A stretch of 7,344 nucleotides of DNA from Bacteroidales bacterium UBA6360 (GTDB lineage: Bacteria; Bacteroidota; Bacteroidia; Bacteroidales; UBA932), in NCBI GenBank assembly GCA_002440085.1, contig DJRM01000029.1, positions 221-7,564 on the forward strand. Direction: 5' to 3'. The position numbers were made by a program, and so were the translations under genes. The notes below the pieces were generated by a model. The model was not told the DNA's origin and did not search any database. It saw nothing but the letters and a program-made list of their open reading frames with translations. Below are positions 1-5,645 of the stretch, piece after piece. Numbering within the stretch: position 1 is the first letter of the stretch; the number at the start of each line of letters is the position of its first letter.

Positions 1-17
1 AAATTAAAACAGCTTCT
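1..17 (+). repeat. Left arm of a 17-base terminal inverted repeat
   Basis: AAATTAAAACAGCTTCT occurs here and, inverted, at 7320-7336. It covers the stop codon and last codons of the methyltransferase gene. The window edge hides whether the match continues to the left. Confidence 0.8.
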
Positions 18-756
18 TATATATGACATTCAGCCCATCGCGAAGGGGGAGTATCACATTCTCGACCCTCGGGTCTGCGGCGACCATCTCGTTGAAGACG
101 AGTATTCCCTGGGTCTGCCTGTCCTGCGAGACGGTCTCTGCGCATACCTTTCCGTCCCAGAGGACATTGTCGGCGAGAATCCAGCCTCCCGGGCGGACGA
201 GCGGGAACACCAGTTCGTAGTAGTTGCAGTACTCTCGCTTGTTCGCGTCTATGAACACCATGTCATACTGTTCGAATGCCGGAGCTTTTTCTGAATTTAT
301 GTCCTGTTTCTCATCATTTATGCCCTCAGCGACATTCAATCCGTCCTTTGCTGATATATTTCCTCCGTGCGATGTTTCAAGCCGTTCGTTAAATTCCCTC
401 AGTGTCTTCTTGCAGTCGCCGATGTGGAGCGAAATCCTGTCGCTCACGCCTGCCCGCTCAAATCCTTCACGAATCAGATCCTCAAGTTCGTCGTTGAGTT
501 CCAGCGTGTCGAGATGTCCGCCCTCGGGCAGCGCAGAGGCAAGGCATATAGAGGAGTAGCCGGTGAACGTCCCGAGCTCAAGCACGCGCCTCGCCCCGCT
601 CATCTTCACGAGCATCCTCAGCAGCTCCCCCTGCACACTCCCCGAGAGCATCCTCGCGTGATTCGTGCGGATGTAGGTCTGTTTCTCGACCCAGCGCAGC
701 GCCTCAGACTGCTTCGTCGAGTGCTCCTTGATATATCTGTAAACCTCTTCGTCCAT
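4..756 (-). CDS. SAM-dependent O-methyltransferase (family 3) with an internal low-complexity insertion
   Basis: A 250-residue class I methyltransferase of the caffeoyl-CoA/catechol type O-methyltransferase family, whose bacterial members include tRNA-modifying TrmR-like enzymes. It would transfer a methyl group from S-adenosylmethionine to a hydroxyl; the substrate cannot be read from sequence. SAM motif I (VLELGTFTGYSS) is at residues 58-69. The family's metal-site strands are FIDANK (168-173, Asp170) and ADNVLWDGK (195-203, Asp196/Asn197), so a divalent-metal-dependent enzyme is likely. No signal peptide is seen, so it should be cytoplasmic. Family members are usually about 210-220 residues; the excess is a polar stretch at about 123-163, rich in Asn, Asp, Glu and Lys, between IGDCKKTL and the metal-binding strand. 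The ATG shares one base with the nrdG stop (TAATG), which implies translational coupling and fixes the start. The stop lies three bases from the window edge, inside a 17-base inverted repeat. Family assignment is firm; substrate unknown. Confidence 0.93.
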   Translation of the reverse strand: MDEEVYRYIKEHSTKQSEALRWVEKQTYIRTNHARMLSGSVQGELLRMLVKMSGARRVLELGTFTGYSSICLASALPEGGHLDTLELNDELEDLIREGFERAGVSDRISLHIGDCKKTLREFNERLETSHGGNISAKDGLNVAEGINDEKQDINSEKAPAFEQYDMVFIDANKREYCNYYELVFPLVRPGGWILADNVLWDGKVCAETVSQDRQTQGILVFNEMVAADPRVENVILPLRDGLNVIYKKLF

Positions 757-1259
757 TATAATGGTTTATGGGGGTCGTGGACATGAATCAGGCGGCGTGC
801 CCCGTCCGGTCCAATCCTGTACAGTTTCTGATTGGTCTTTGGGCTGCGCAGTCCGCCGCACTCCTTTTTATACGGCCCGAGCTTGATGTAGTTGAAGTTC
901 CGCTCGTCAATTCCTGCTGGCACCTCGTCACGTCCCGAATACCACCCCGTCTTCAGCCCCGGCCAGAGCTTCCGCACCCGAATCGCGCACAGCTCCACCT
1001 CCTCCGGCGAATTGTCCCCGCCCATGAAGCAGACGCAGGTCACGCACGGCGCATAGTCGCCCACTACCGTGTCCAGCCCGCTGAAATCCTCTCCGCTCCC
1101 GTCCGGCAGGGCACCGCACAAAACCTCCCCGGTGTCCTCCCAGAGCCACTGGCTGTGACAGCCCTCGCAGCGGTTCGGACACCCGGTGATGTTTATCGCA
1201 AGAGTCACCTCGTCAGGAATTTCCTGACAGACAATGTCATAGTTGTAGAATTTCAGCAT
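756..1259 (-). CDS. nrdG: Anaerobic ribonucleotide reductase activating protein (radical SAM)
   Basis: A 167-residue radical SAM activase that uses a [4Fe-4S] cluster and S-adenosylmethionine to generate the glycyl radical on NrdD; it is cytoplasmic and oxygen-sensitive. The cluster motif CxxxCxxC is Cys27-Cys31-Cys34 in the context INITGCPNRCEGCHS. FMGGD (78-82) matches the family's conserved GGD segment, and the C-terminal GGLRSPKTNQKLY (135-147) is also typical of NrdG. Length is close to the family's usual 150-170 residues. The ATG is supported by an in-frame TGA three codons upstream and by a purine-rich AAAGAGA just before it. It lies 193 bases downstream of nrdD on the same strand and is probably co-transcribed from the nrdD promoter; no convincing separate promoter was found in the gap. 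Extra cysteines at 72, 75 and 77 (PCVTCVC) could affect cluster chemistry or only be lineage variation. Confidence 0.97.
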   Translation of the reverse strand: MLKFYNYDIVCQEIPDEVTLAINITGCPNRCEGCHSQWLWEDTGEVLCGALPDGSGEDFSGLDTVVGDYAPCVTCVCFMGGDNSPEEVELCAIRVRKLWPGLKTGWYSGRDEVPAGIDERNFNYIKLGPYKKECGGLRSPKTNQKLYRIGPDGARRLIHVHDPHKPL

Positions 1260-1452
1260 TCTCTTTCAGCCCAAAGATTTTTCAGCTCCATCCAGTTCCG
1301 CCCGTCCATCCAGTTCCGCCCGAAGTTGCAGAGCAATATGCTTGGAGGGAGGAAGTCGATAAGTAGATGAAGAGCAAGGCGCGCGAGGAGTTAAAACCGC
1401 AGCAACCTTATGGTTGTGAGGATTTTGACGACGACCGCAACGCAGCTATTCG
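1260..1452. other. nrdD-nrdG intergenic spacer (193 bases)
   Basis: The spacer holds an exact 18-base tandem duplication at 1287-1322. It also has a weak hairpin, CAACC-TTAT-GGTTG at 1403-1416, with no T-run long enough on the minus strand to be a convincing terminator. A near-miss to a -7 element (AATCTTTG on the minus strand, 1272-1279) sits too close to nrdG to be trusted. A short minus-strand ORF of 18 codons beginning MDGRNWMELKNLW crosses the duplication and ends inside the second and third codons of nrdG. No RNA gene was recognised. Confidence 0.6.
1287..1322. repeat. Exact 18-base tandem duplication
   Basis: The unit TCCATCCAGTTCCGCCCG occurs twice head to tail (1287-1304 and 1305-1322) without mismatch. 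It lies 28 bases upstream of the nrdG start. Because 18 is a multiple of three, the copy number preserves any reading frame that crosses it. An exact two-copy repeat like this is typical of recent slippage. Confidence 0.95.
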
Positions 1453-3576
1453 CTACTTTGCGACTTCCGTCTGTTCTATCTCGCCATGATCGTGGGCGTA
1501 GTACCTCCTTGCCGCCTCAGCCTGCCTTGCGGCGGAGAAGTTGCTGACCCTCTTCATGTAGCCTATGATTCGGGTGAGGTAATCGACGTTCTTGCTGTGG
1601 CACTTAGGGCATTCGTGCAGATAGCGCTTGTCGATGTGCCCGCAGTCGTTGCAGATTGTGTTCGGAATGTTGAATGTGAAGTAGTTGCAGCCCTCGTGAG
1701 CGGCCACCCTCAGCAGCTGCCTGTACTGCTCCTTGCTCAGGTGCTCGTCCAGGTTCATGTGCAGCGCCGAACCGCCCGTGAGGTGCTCGATGTACTTGCG
1801 CCCGTGGAGACGGAACTTGTCGATGATGTTCAGCGAATCGTCCTCCACGACGTAGAAGTAGCTGTTGTAGCAGTCGCGCGGAACCATATATCCGTCCTCC
1901 CTGTCCCACTTCGCGTGCTTCACGCCCACGTTCTCCGCAGGAATCATCTCGCAGTTGAAGAGGGTCTCCTTCGTGCGGTACTTCTTGTTGTATCGTTCCA
2001 TAACGCCGAGAACCTTCTGGACGAACTCGGTGTACTGTGGGTTGTCGGTGATAGGAATCCCGAGGAACTCGGCCGCCTCAACCATGCCGTTGATGCCGAC
2101 GGTGAGGTACTGGCGGGCGATGTTGATGTAGCCCGCGTCGAACAGCGGCAGCATCCCCTTGCTCTGGAGCATCTTCAGGTTCTCGTTGTAGCCGAGCTGA
2201 ACCTTGTGAACGGTGTCGGTCACGTCCTCAAGGAACGCGATGTAGTCCATGCCGTTCTTCACGGCGTACTGGATGCAGCGGTTGAGGTTGATTGTGAGCA
2301 CGGACTTCGAGCCGGTGGAGACTCCGCCCGCGCCGAGCGTGTAGCTGAAGCCGTTGTCCTGAATCTCGTTGCGCAGACGGCAGCAGCTTGCAAGCGAGTC
2401 CGCGTTGTCGCTCATGTATGTGAAGAAAGAGTGCCCCTCGGCGTACATCTCGGCCGTGAAGTCGCCCCACTCCTCGTCGCGCACGTCCCCGTCCTTAGTG
2501 AGCAGCGACATCGTCTCCACAGGGAAGGTGAGCGGGGTCTTGAGCCTCTCGGCGTTGAACCACTTCATGAACCTCTTCTGGAGCCAGCTCAGACCCTCCC
2601 AGTCAGGCTTGCTGCCGTCCGGGAAGTAGAACTCGCCGAACATGCTCTCGAAGTAGTAGCGGTCGTAATAAGCTATGTTCCAGAACACTGCCTGGAAATT
2701 ACGCGCTCCGGTAGGCTGGTTGATTGAATAGACAATCTGCTCGAAGCAGTCGGTGATGACCTTGTCAATTGTCCTCTTCTTGAGCGAGAGGTCGACCACC
2801 TCGTCTGCCCTCTGATAGTAGTCGAGACCGTATTCCTTGCCGATGAAATAGTTCATGTACATCAGGAACTCCGGTGTCGCGCACGCGCCGCTCAGCATGC
2901 TGGATACGATGAACACGAGGTTCACGAATCCGCCGCAGAACGACTTGAGGTTGGTCGGCTTCGTCGAGTTTCCGCCGATTGAGAGCGTCCCGTTCAGCAG
3001 CCACGGATACATGGTGATGCTGGCGCAGTAGTTCGCGAGGGAGGTCTCGTCATTCTTGTAGATGAAATGGTTCTTGAGCAGCTTCATGTACTTGTCCGCG
3101 AACTCCTTGCCGTACATTTCCTTGAGACGGTCGCAGAGAATCCTGCGGTTCATCCTGATGAATCCCTTCTTCGGGAGCTCGCCCATCAGGGTGGCTATGT
3201 TCTTGTTCTCGACGTTCGCATTCGCGTCGAACTTGCTTCCGGTTGCCGGATTCGTCGAGTTGCAGTAGTCAATGAGGAAGTTCAGCTTGTCGCGCGTATC
3301 CCTGTCCTCGGCATGCCTCTGGCGGTAGAGCATGAACTCCTTTGCCACCTTGAAATACTTCTCGGCCATCAGTCCGGTCTCCACCTGATTCTGGATTTCC
3401 TCCACGGTCATGCCGTTGGTGAGCCTCACGTGAGAGAGAATCGTCGTGAGGTCGTCGTCCGTCGCGAATGCCCCGACCGCAAGAAATGCCTTCCGGATTG
3501 CGTTCTTTATCTTGTCGACCGAAAAAGGCACGTGCTTGCCGTCGCGCTTGATAATGTAAATTTCTGAACTGCTCAT
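1453..3576 (-). CDS. nrdD: Anaerobic (class III) ribonucleoside-triphosphate reductase
   Basis: A 707-residue glycyl-radical enzyme that reduces ribonucleoside triphosphates to dNTPs in the absence of oxygen, with formate as reductant in characterised homologues; cytoplasmic, activated by NrdG. Residues about 5-90 form an ATP-cone allosteric domain (IKRDGKHVPFSVDKIKNAI). Candidate thiyl-radical and partner cysteines lie in KSFCGG (Cys214) and SLASCCRLRN (Cys398/399). The C-terminus has the four-cysteine zinc site Cys642, Cys645, Cys656, Cys659 and then the radical-loop RIIGYMKR, with Gly672 as the expected radical glycine. Length matches the roughly 700-residue norm, and no frame break is visible. 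The chosen ATG begins MSSSEIYIIKRDGK, which places the ATP-cone at the expected distance from the N-terminus. It heads the minus-strand operon, with nrdG 193 bases downstream. Upstream lie a Bacteroidota promoter and two DnaA-box-like sites; no clear NrdR box was found. Confidence 0.98.
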   Translation of the reverse strand: MSSSEIYIIKRDGKHVPFSVDKIKNAIRKAFLAVGAFATDDDLTTILSHVRLTNGMTVEEIQNQVETGLMAEKYFKVAKEFMLYRQRHAEDRDTRDKLNFLIDYCNSTNPATGSKFDANANVENKNIATLMGELPKKGFIRMNRRILCDRLKEMYGKEFADKYMKLLKNHFIYKNDETSLANYCASITMYPWLLNGTLSIGGNSTKPTNLKSFCGGFVNLVFIVSSMLSGACATPEFLMYMNYFIGKEYGLDYYQRADEVVDLSLKKRTIDKVITDCFEQIVYSINQPTGARNFQAVFWNIAYYDRYYFESMFGEFYFPDGSKPDWEGLSWLQKRFMKWFNAERLKTPLTFPVETMSLLTKDGDVRDEEWGDFTAEMYAEGHSFFTYMSDNADSLASCCRLRNEIQDNGFSYTLGAGGVSTGSKSVLTINLNRCIQYAVKNGMDYIAFLEDVTDTVHKVQLGYNENLKMLQSKGMLPLFDAGYINIARQYLTVGINGMVEAAEFLGIPITDNPQYTEFVQKVLGVMERYNKKYRTKETLFNCEMIPAENVGVKHAKWDREDGYMVPRDCYNSYFYVVEDDSLNIIDKFRLHGRKYIEHLTGGSALHMNLDEHLSKEQYRQLLRVAAHEGCNYFTFNIPNTICNDCGHIDKRYLHECPKCHSKNVDYLTRIIGYMKRVSNFSAARQAEAARRYYAHDHGEIEQTEVAK

Positions 3577-3645
3577 AATGTGTTTTATGTATCTTAGGTT
3601 GTCGGATATACGGACGATGAATCCAATTTGTTGAAAATCACCGCC

Positions 3646-3685
3646 TTATCCTCGAAAATATTGCTTTTCTTCCGTTGAAGGATAA
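3646..3685 (-). promoter_or_regulatory. Possible nrdD leader hairpin
   Basis: Seven-base arms TTATCCT (3646-3652) and AGGATAA (3679-3685) are perfect complements. On the minus strand they enclose a second stem, GAAAA with TTTTC. The structure begins immediately after the nrdD -7 element, so it would occupy the very 5' end of the message, depending on the exact start site. It may stabilise the mRNA or act as an operator; there is no T-run for a terminator. Confidence 0.45.
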
Positions 3686-3716
3686 CAAAATTATATCTTG
3701 TCGGTGAAATAGTCAA
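3686..3716 (-). promoter_or_regulatory. nrdD promoter (Bacteroidota type)
   Basis: Read on the minus strand: TTGA (3713-3716), a 19-base spacer, then TAATTTTG (3686-3693). This fits the TTTG-N19-TAnnTTTG pattern of the Bacteroidota primary sigma factor, with the -7 element a full match and the -33 element imperfect. Transcription would start near 3678-3684, giving a leader of about 100 bases before the nrdD ATG. Confidence 0.7.
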
Positions 3717-3732
3717 GTGATAGGCGGTCTAA

Positions 3733-3753
3733 TTATTCACAAAGTTATCAACA
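3733..3753 (+). promoter_or_regulatory. Two tandem DnaA-box-like sites upstream of nrdD
   Basis: TTATTCACA (3733-3741) matches the DnaA-box consensus TTATNCACA exactly. TTATCAACA (3745-3753) matches with one mismatch. They have the same orientation, 12 bases start to start. They sit 16-40 bases upstream of the nrdD -33 element, a usual place for a regulator. DnaA is known to control nrdAB in Escherichia coli; a role here is inference. Confidence 0.5.
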
Positions 3754-3917
3754 ATGCCGCTGGAGGCGTGTGAAAGCGCGATTTTGGGAACATGGAATTT
3801 TGTAGATTTGAATATGTATAATTTATATCTCTTTCTTCGCGAACTCGTGCCGCCCATTCACCGTTTATGAAAATTTATGTCGAAAAATATGTTTCCGGAT
3901 ATATGAAATCGAAAAAT

Positions 3918-3948
3918 TTTGCTATGTCGAAGTTTTGGGCTACCTTTG
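3918..3948 (+). promoter_or_regulatory. MATE transporter promoter (Bacteroidota type)
   Basis: TTTG (3918-3921), a spacer of exactly 19 bases, and TACCTTTG (3941-3948) give a full match to the TTTG-N19-TAnnTTTG consensus. Transcription would begin around 3953-3958, with a leader of about 50 bases. This is the clearest promoter in the window and the strongest non-coding clue to the host phylum. Confidence 0.85.
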
Positions 3949-4004
3949 CCGACCCTTTGCGGGTAGTGGTGTGTTAAATTATTGTAAATCAAAGATTTGT
4001 TATT

Positions 4005-5363
4005 ATGGAAAAGATGAGGGACAGCATCGACTTCAGTTCAGAGGACATCCCCGCGCTTTATCGGAAAGTGCTATATCCCACGCTGTTGGGAATGCTTGCA
4101 GCCGTGTCCTACACCATCGCGGACGGAGTCTTCGTCGGGCAGGGCGTAGGAAGCGACGCTCTCGCAGCAATCAACATCGCCGCTCCGCTCTTTCTCGTGT
4201 CCTCCGGAATTGCGCTTATGTTCGGTTTCGGGGGCTCGGTCGTGGCGTCTATTCACCTTGCTAACGACAAGGAAAAGACCGCGAGGATTGTCACGACCCA
4301 GTCTCTCTCCTCAGTAGCCCTCGCGCAGCTTCTCATAACGGCTCTCGCGCTTCTGTTTCCGGAGCATACTCTGAGGCTTTTCGGATGTTCTGACACACTG
4401 ATGCCGCTTGCGAAGGACTACCTGTTCGGCTATGTGCCCTTCCTCGTGTTCAACGGACTGCTGATAGCGTCCGAGTTCTTTGTCAGGCTCGACGGTTCCC
4501 CGAAGTTCGCGATGGCCGCCAGCGTCGTCGCCTCGGGGCTGAACGTGTTTCTCGACTGGCTGTTCATCTTTCCGATGAAAATGGGCATCTTCGGGGCTGC
4601 TATAGCCACGGGCATAGGCACGGTGGTCGGCATGATAATGCTTGTGCTCTATCTCACGAATCCGCAGCATAAACTGCATTTCGTTAAGTTCAAGCTCACG
4701 AGGACCGGACTTGGGATGACACTTCGCAACATAGGATATATGTGCAAGCTTGGTGTCTCGTCGCTGCTTTCGGAACTTTCAGTGGCGTTCCTCATGCTCT
4801 GCGGCAACTTCGTGTTCATCCGTCTCGCGGGCGACTCGGGCGTGGCGGCGTTCAGCGTGGTGTGCTACCTTTTCCCGGTTGTCTTCATGATTAACAACTC
4901 GATGGGGCAGGCCGCCCAGCCCATCATCAGCTACAACTACGGCCTCCAGCGCACGGACAAGACCCGTCTCGCGCTCAATGTCTCGATGCGGACCGCGCTC
5001 GTCTATGGCGTGGTCATAGTCCTCGTCTCGCTCCTCGGCGCCGAGTGGGTGGTGCGGATGTTCCTCAAGTCCTCCGACCCTGCCTATCCTCTCGCCGTCA
5101 GCGGCCTGCGCCTTTTCTCTGCCGGATTCATTCCGTTCGCCGTCAATGTCATAGCGATGAGCTATTTCCAAAGCATCGAACGCGCCCGGTCCGCCACCCT
5201 CATCACCGTCCTCCGCAGCTTCGTCCTTATGGGCGCCGTCTTCCTTGTTCTCCCGCCCATTCTCGGCATCAAGGGAGCCTGGCTCGCCGTCCCCACCTCC
5301 GAAATCCTCACCATGCTCGTCGTCCTGCTCATCTTCCGGAAGTCCCCGACGGCGAAGCAGTGA
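4005..5363 (+). CDS. MATE family efflux transporter
   Basis: A 452-residue inner-membrane antiporter of the multidrug and toxic compound extrusion family, expected to export cationic or organic compounds using a Na+ or H+ gradient. Length and hydrophobicity fit the usual 12 membrane segments. Recognisable family features are the first-helix block TIADGVFVGQGVGSDALAAIN (37-57), the loop RLDGSPKFAM (161-170) leading into GLNVFLDWLFIF (178-189) and GIFGAAIATGIG (194-205), and in the second half MINNSMGQAAQPIISYNYG (295-313). The second half repeats the organisation of the first, as expected from MATE pseudo-symmetry. The sequence resembles the MepA/DinF branch more than NorM, but substrate cannot be inferred. 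The ATG follows an AT-rich leader behind a consensus promoter; a second ATG at codon 4 is possible. It is transcribed away from nrdD and convergently with the hip operon. Confidence 0.95.
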   Translation: MEKMRDSIDFSSEDIPALYRKVLYPTLLGMLAAVSYTIADGVFVGQGVGSDALAAINIAAPLFLVSSGIALMFGFGGSVVASIHLANDKEKTARIVTTQSLSSVALAQLLITALALLFPEHTLRLFGCSDTLMPLAKDYLFGYVPFLVFNGLLIASEFFVRLDGSPKFAMAASVVASGLNVFLDWLFIFPMKMGIFGAAIATGIGTVVGMIMLVLYLTNPQHKLHFVKFKLTRTGLGMTLRNIGYMCKLGVSSLLSELSVAFLMLCGNFVFIRLAGDSGVAAFSVVCYLFPVVFMINNSMGQAAQPIISYNYGLQRTDKTRLALNVSMRTALVYGVVIVLVSLLGAEWVVRMFLKSSDPAYPLAVSGLRLFSAGFIPFAVNVIAMSYFQSIERARSATLITVLRSFVLMGAVFLVLPPILGIKGAWLAVPTSEILTMLVVLLIFRKSPTAKQ

Positions 5364-5387
5364 TGAGTGATTTTTAGCGAGCTTGAT

Positions 5388-5645
5388 TCATCTGTGCGGC
5401 GAGAAATACTTGCCGCACATTTCTTTCAGTTGTTCTTCGTTGAGGTTTGCCGTGCCGACGGACCGGATTGTGGCGTGCTCGGGCTTGTTTCGGCCGATGA
5501 CGAACTTGTGCTCTTTACCGTCAATGTCGGCGAGAAGGTGATAGTTGCCTTTGTATGTTTGTTCGACGCGCACGTTTGAGTAGTGTCGTCCGTTGAGTTC
5601 AAATGATAGAGGTACTGTTGTCGCGGGTGAAGCCCCATCCTTCAA
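5388..5645 (-). CDS. Unrecognised small protein at the 3' end of the hip operon
   Basis: A possible protein of about 85 residues that I do not recognise. The composition looks coding: alternating hydrophobic/polar segments (VPLSFELNG, HLLADIDG, KFVIGRNK) suggest a small beta-rich fold followed by a helix (LNEEQLKEMCGKYF), and codons in the second half favour C or G at third positions as in the neighbours. No ATG is in frame upstream. The longest start is TTG at 5645, giving a 47-base overlap with hipA; a GTG at about 5579 would leave some 63 residues but cut into the strand-like region. Its last ten codons lie within the strong hairpin at 5393-5419. The overlap with hipA suggests translational coupling as a third hip operon gene. 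No signal peptide or membrane segment is seen. It could still be a non-coding frame. Confidence 0.55.
   Translation of the reverse strand: MKDGASPATTVPLSFELNGRHYSNVRVEQTYKGNYHLLADIDGKEHKFVIGRNKPEHATIRSVGTANLNEEQLKEMCGKYFSPHR
5393..5419 (+). terminator. Rho-independent terminator for the MATE gene
   Basis: TGTGCGGC (5393-5400) pairs perfectly with GCCGCACA (5412-5419). The stem extends inward through GAG/CTT to give 11 pairs (one G-T) around a five-base AAATA loop. On the plus strand it is followed by TTTCTTTC. It lies 30 bases after the transporter stop. On the minus strand no T-run follows, so it should act mainly for the plus-strand gene even though it also underlies the end of the small minus-strand ORF. 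Confidence 0.75.

Larger units (their letters stand above)
3577..4004. other. Divergent control region between nrdD and the MATE gene
   Basis: These 428 bases carry no convincing gene. They hold the nrdD promoter (minus) and the transporter promoter (plus), two tandem DnaA-box-like nonamers, nested inverted repeats around the nrdD promoter, and an AT-rich stretch at about 3790-3930 that contains TCGAAAAAT twice (3880-3888 and 3909-3917). A 38-codon plus-strand ORF at 3754-3870 lacks any supporting signal. Confidence 0.8.

Noticed and set aside
768..1370. A 200-codon plus-strand frame opposite nrdG
   Set aside because: It is rich in Arg, Pro and Ala with no recognisable domain, and it is antisense to the well-supported nrdG.
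1403..1416. Hairpin CAACC-TTAT-GGTTG as an nrdD terminator
   Set aside because: The stem is only five pairs and no proper T-run follows on the minus strand; co-transcription with nrdG is more likely.
1486..2727. A 413-codon open frame on the plus strand
   Set aside because: It lies antisense to nrdD, whose protein is unmistakable. The translation is a monotonous run of Val, Leu, Ala, Glu and Arg typical of the opposite strand of a GC-biased gene.
3577..3800. NrdR boxes upstream of nrdD
   Set aside because: I looked for paired ACAC-type palindromes spaced about three turns apart and found none that I would defend.
3754..3870. A 38-codon plus-strand ORF starting beside the DnaA boxes
   Set aside because: No promoter or ribosome signal, no recognisable features, and AT-rich codons unlike the neighbours; most likely chance.
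3952..3964. Small ACCC/GGGT hairpin in the MATE leader as an attenuator
   Set aside because: Four base pairs, no alternative structure and no T-run, so not supported.
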